Positions 63,612-64,000 of a stretch of 64,000 nt of DNA are shown one piece after another. Origin of the DNA: an uncultured Bacteroidota bacterium (GTDB lineage Bacteria > Bacteroidota > Bacteroidia > Bacteroidales > P3); NCBI GenBank assembly GCA_902791695.1, contig CADAWR010000002.1:1-64000 (forward strand), in the 5' to 3' direction. The position numbers were made by a program, and so were the translations under genes. Every line of letters begins with the position of its first letter. Position 1 is the stretch's first letter. Below the pieces are notes generated by a model that was given only the letters and a program-made list of their open reading frames with translations, ran no database searches and was not told the origin of the DNA.

Positions 63612-64000
63612 TTACTCCGCCCAGCGGACGTAGTCGGCTTTGCGGGGCAGGGGAGCGGGAATCGGTTTGGCGGGGAGGCCGAGGACGAGGTGGTCGATGC
63701 CTTCGTAGTCGCCCTCAATGCCGAGGTCGCGCAGTATCTTCTTGCCTTTGTCGCTGTCGAACTCCTCCTTGGCACGGTGTATCCAGCAGGAGGCGAGGCC
63801 CACGGCTTCGGCGGCATTGGCAAGGTTGGTCATCACGGCGCAGCCGTCGTAGAGGTAGGTCGGCACCTTGCGGTCGGCGAGCACCACGAGCACCACGGGC
63901 GCCCCATAGAAGGGGTCGAAGCCCTCCAGCGGTTTCTCGCCACGCTGCACCTTGAGCTCGTTCCAAATGCGAGCGTTCATTGCCGACAGGCGGTCGCGCA
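63612..64000 (-). CDS. Nitroreductase family protein, N-terminus outside window
   Basis: The final ~129 residues of a flavin-dependent nitroreductase-like protein. Visible: GFDPFYGAPVVLVVLADRKV, YLYDGCAVMTNLANAAEAVG, LASCWIHRAKEEF and HLVLGLPAKP, the C-terminal half of the fold. The frame is open to the last base, so the start and the FMN-binding N-terminal arginine region are beyond the right edge. Confidence 0.87.
   Translation of the reverse strand, partial: RDRLSAMNARIWNELKVQRGEKPLEGFDPFYGAPVVLVVLADRKVPTYLYDGCAVMTNLANAAEAVGLASCWIHRAKEEFDSDKGKKILRDLGIEGDYEGIDHLVLGLPAKPIPAPLPRKADYVRWAE

Overview
The window reads as chromosomal DNA of an uncultured or little-studied member of the Bacteroidales (phylum Bacteroidota). 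The evidence is the Bacteroidota promoter signature (TTTG, 19-base spacer, TAnnTTTG) ahead of several genes, families largely restricted to the phylum (DUF3276 PUR-alpha-like protein, DUF5683, DUF5723, DUF4369 and DUF4199 proteins, a SprE/PorW-like type IX secretion lipoprotein, an APH-RapZ fusion), a sodium-pumping methylmalonyl-CoA decarboxylase operon of propionate fermentation, and a membrane pyrophosphatase. No rRNA or tRNA gene was recognised.

Region 1 (1-41.8 kb) is mostly core genome. It holds a cysteine desulfidase-like gene cut by the window edge, a chromosome partition and TonB-energisation stretch (parA-parB-DUF5683-exbB-exbD-tonB), an S4 RNA-binding protein, an ECF sigma factor with a likely anti-sigma factor, chorismate synthase, an FKBP, butyrate kinase, DUF58-thioredoxin-Der-DUF5723, a peptide-binding lipoprotein, a phosphoethanolamine transferase-like sulfatase-fold enzyme, atpDC split from the rest of the ATP synthase genes, a membrane pyrophosphatase, pyrE, hpt, an AsmA-like protein, a GT2 glycosyltransferase, YchF, the SprE/PorW-like lipoprotein, bactofilin and the APH-RapZ fusion.

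Region 2 (41.8-46.5 kb) is accessory. A gene-free 1.7 kb stretch carries three consecutive perfect inverted repeats (about 25-base arms, about 100-base loops) whose arms differ in compensatory fashion. A canonical promoter and a roughly 200-base predicted structured RNA follow, then three AT-rich genes for membrane-anchored proteins of unknown function with cysteine-rich, probably metal-binding, parts.

Region 3 (46.5-51.7 kb) is the propionate operon: methylmalonyl-CoA epimerase, carboxyltransferase, a Cys-rich lipoprotein, an unusual OadG-like subunit, the biotin carrier and the membrane beta subunit.

Region 4 (51.7-63.5 kb) looks like a defence island: a DUF1016/YhcG-like nuclease bracketed by a 47-base promoter duplication, a second copy of the structured RNA, a PLD-SNF2 helicase (frameshifted), an Eco57I-like DNA methyltransferase whose target-recognition part has strikingly different base composition, and on the other strand a KAP-family P-loop ATPase with a companion gene. 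A nitroreductase-family gene runs off the right end.

Three genes carry frame disruptions (parA, the DUF5683 gene, the helicase). Short palindromic or simple repeats of intergenic type recur and have entered at least three reading frames. The most interesting candidates for something undescribed are the duplicated RNA element (43.3 and 53.0 kb), the compensatory inverted-repeat array (42.4-43.0 kb) and the recombined methyltransferase/helicase island.
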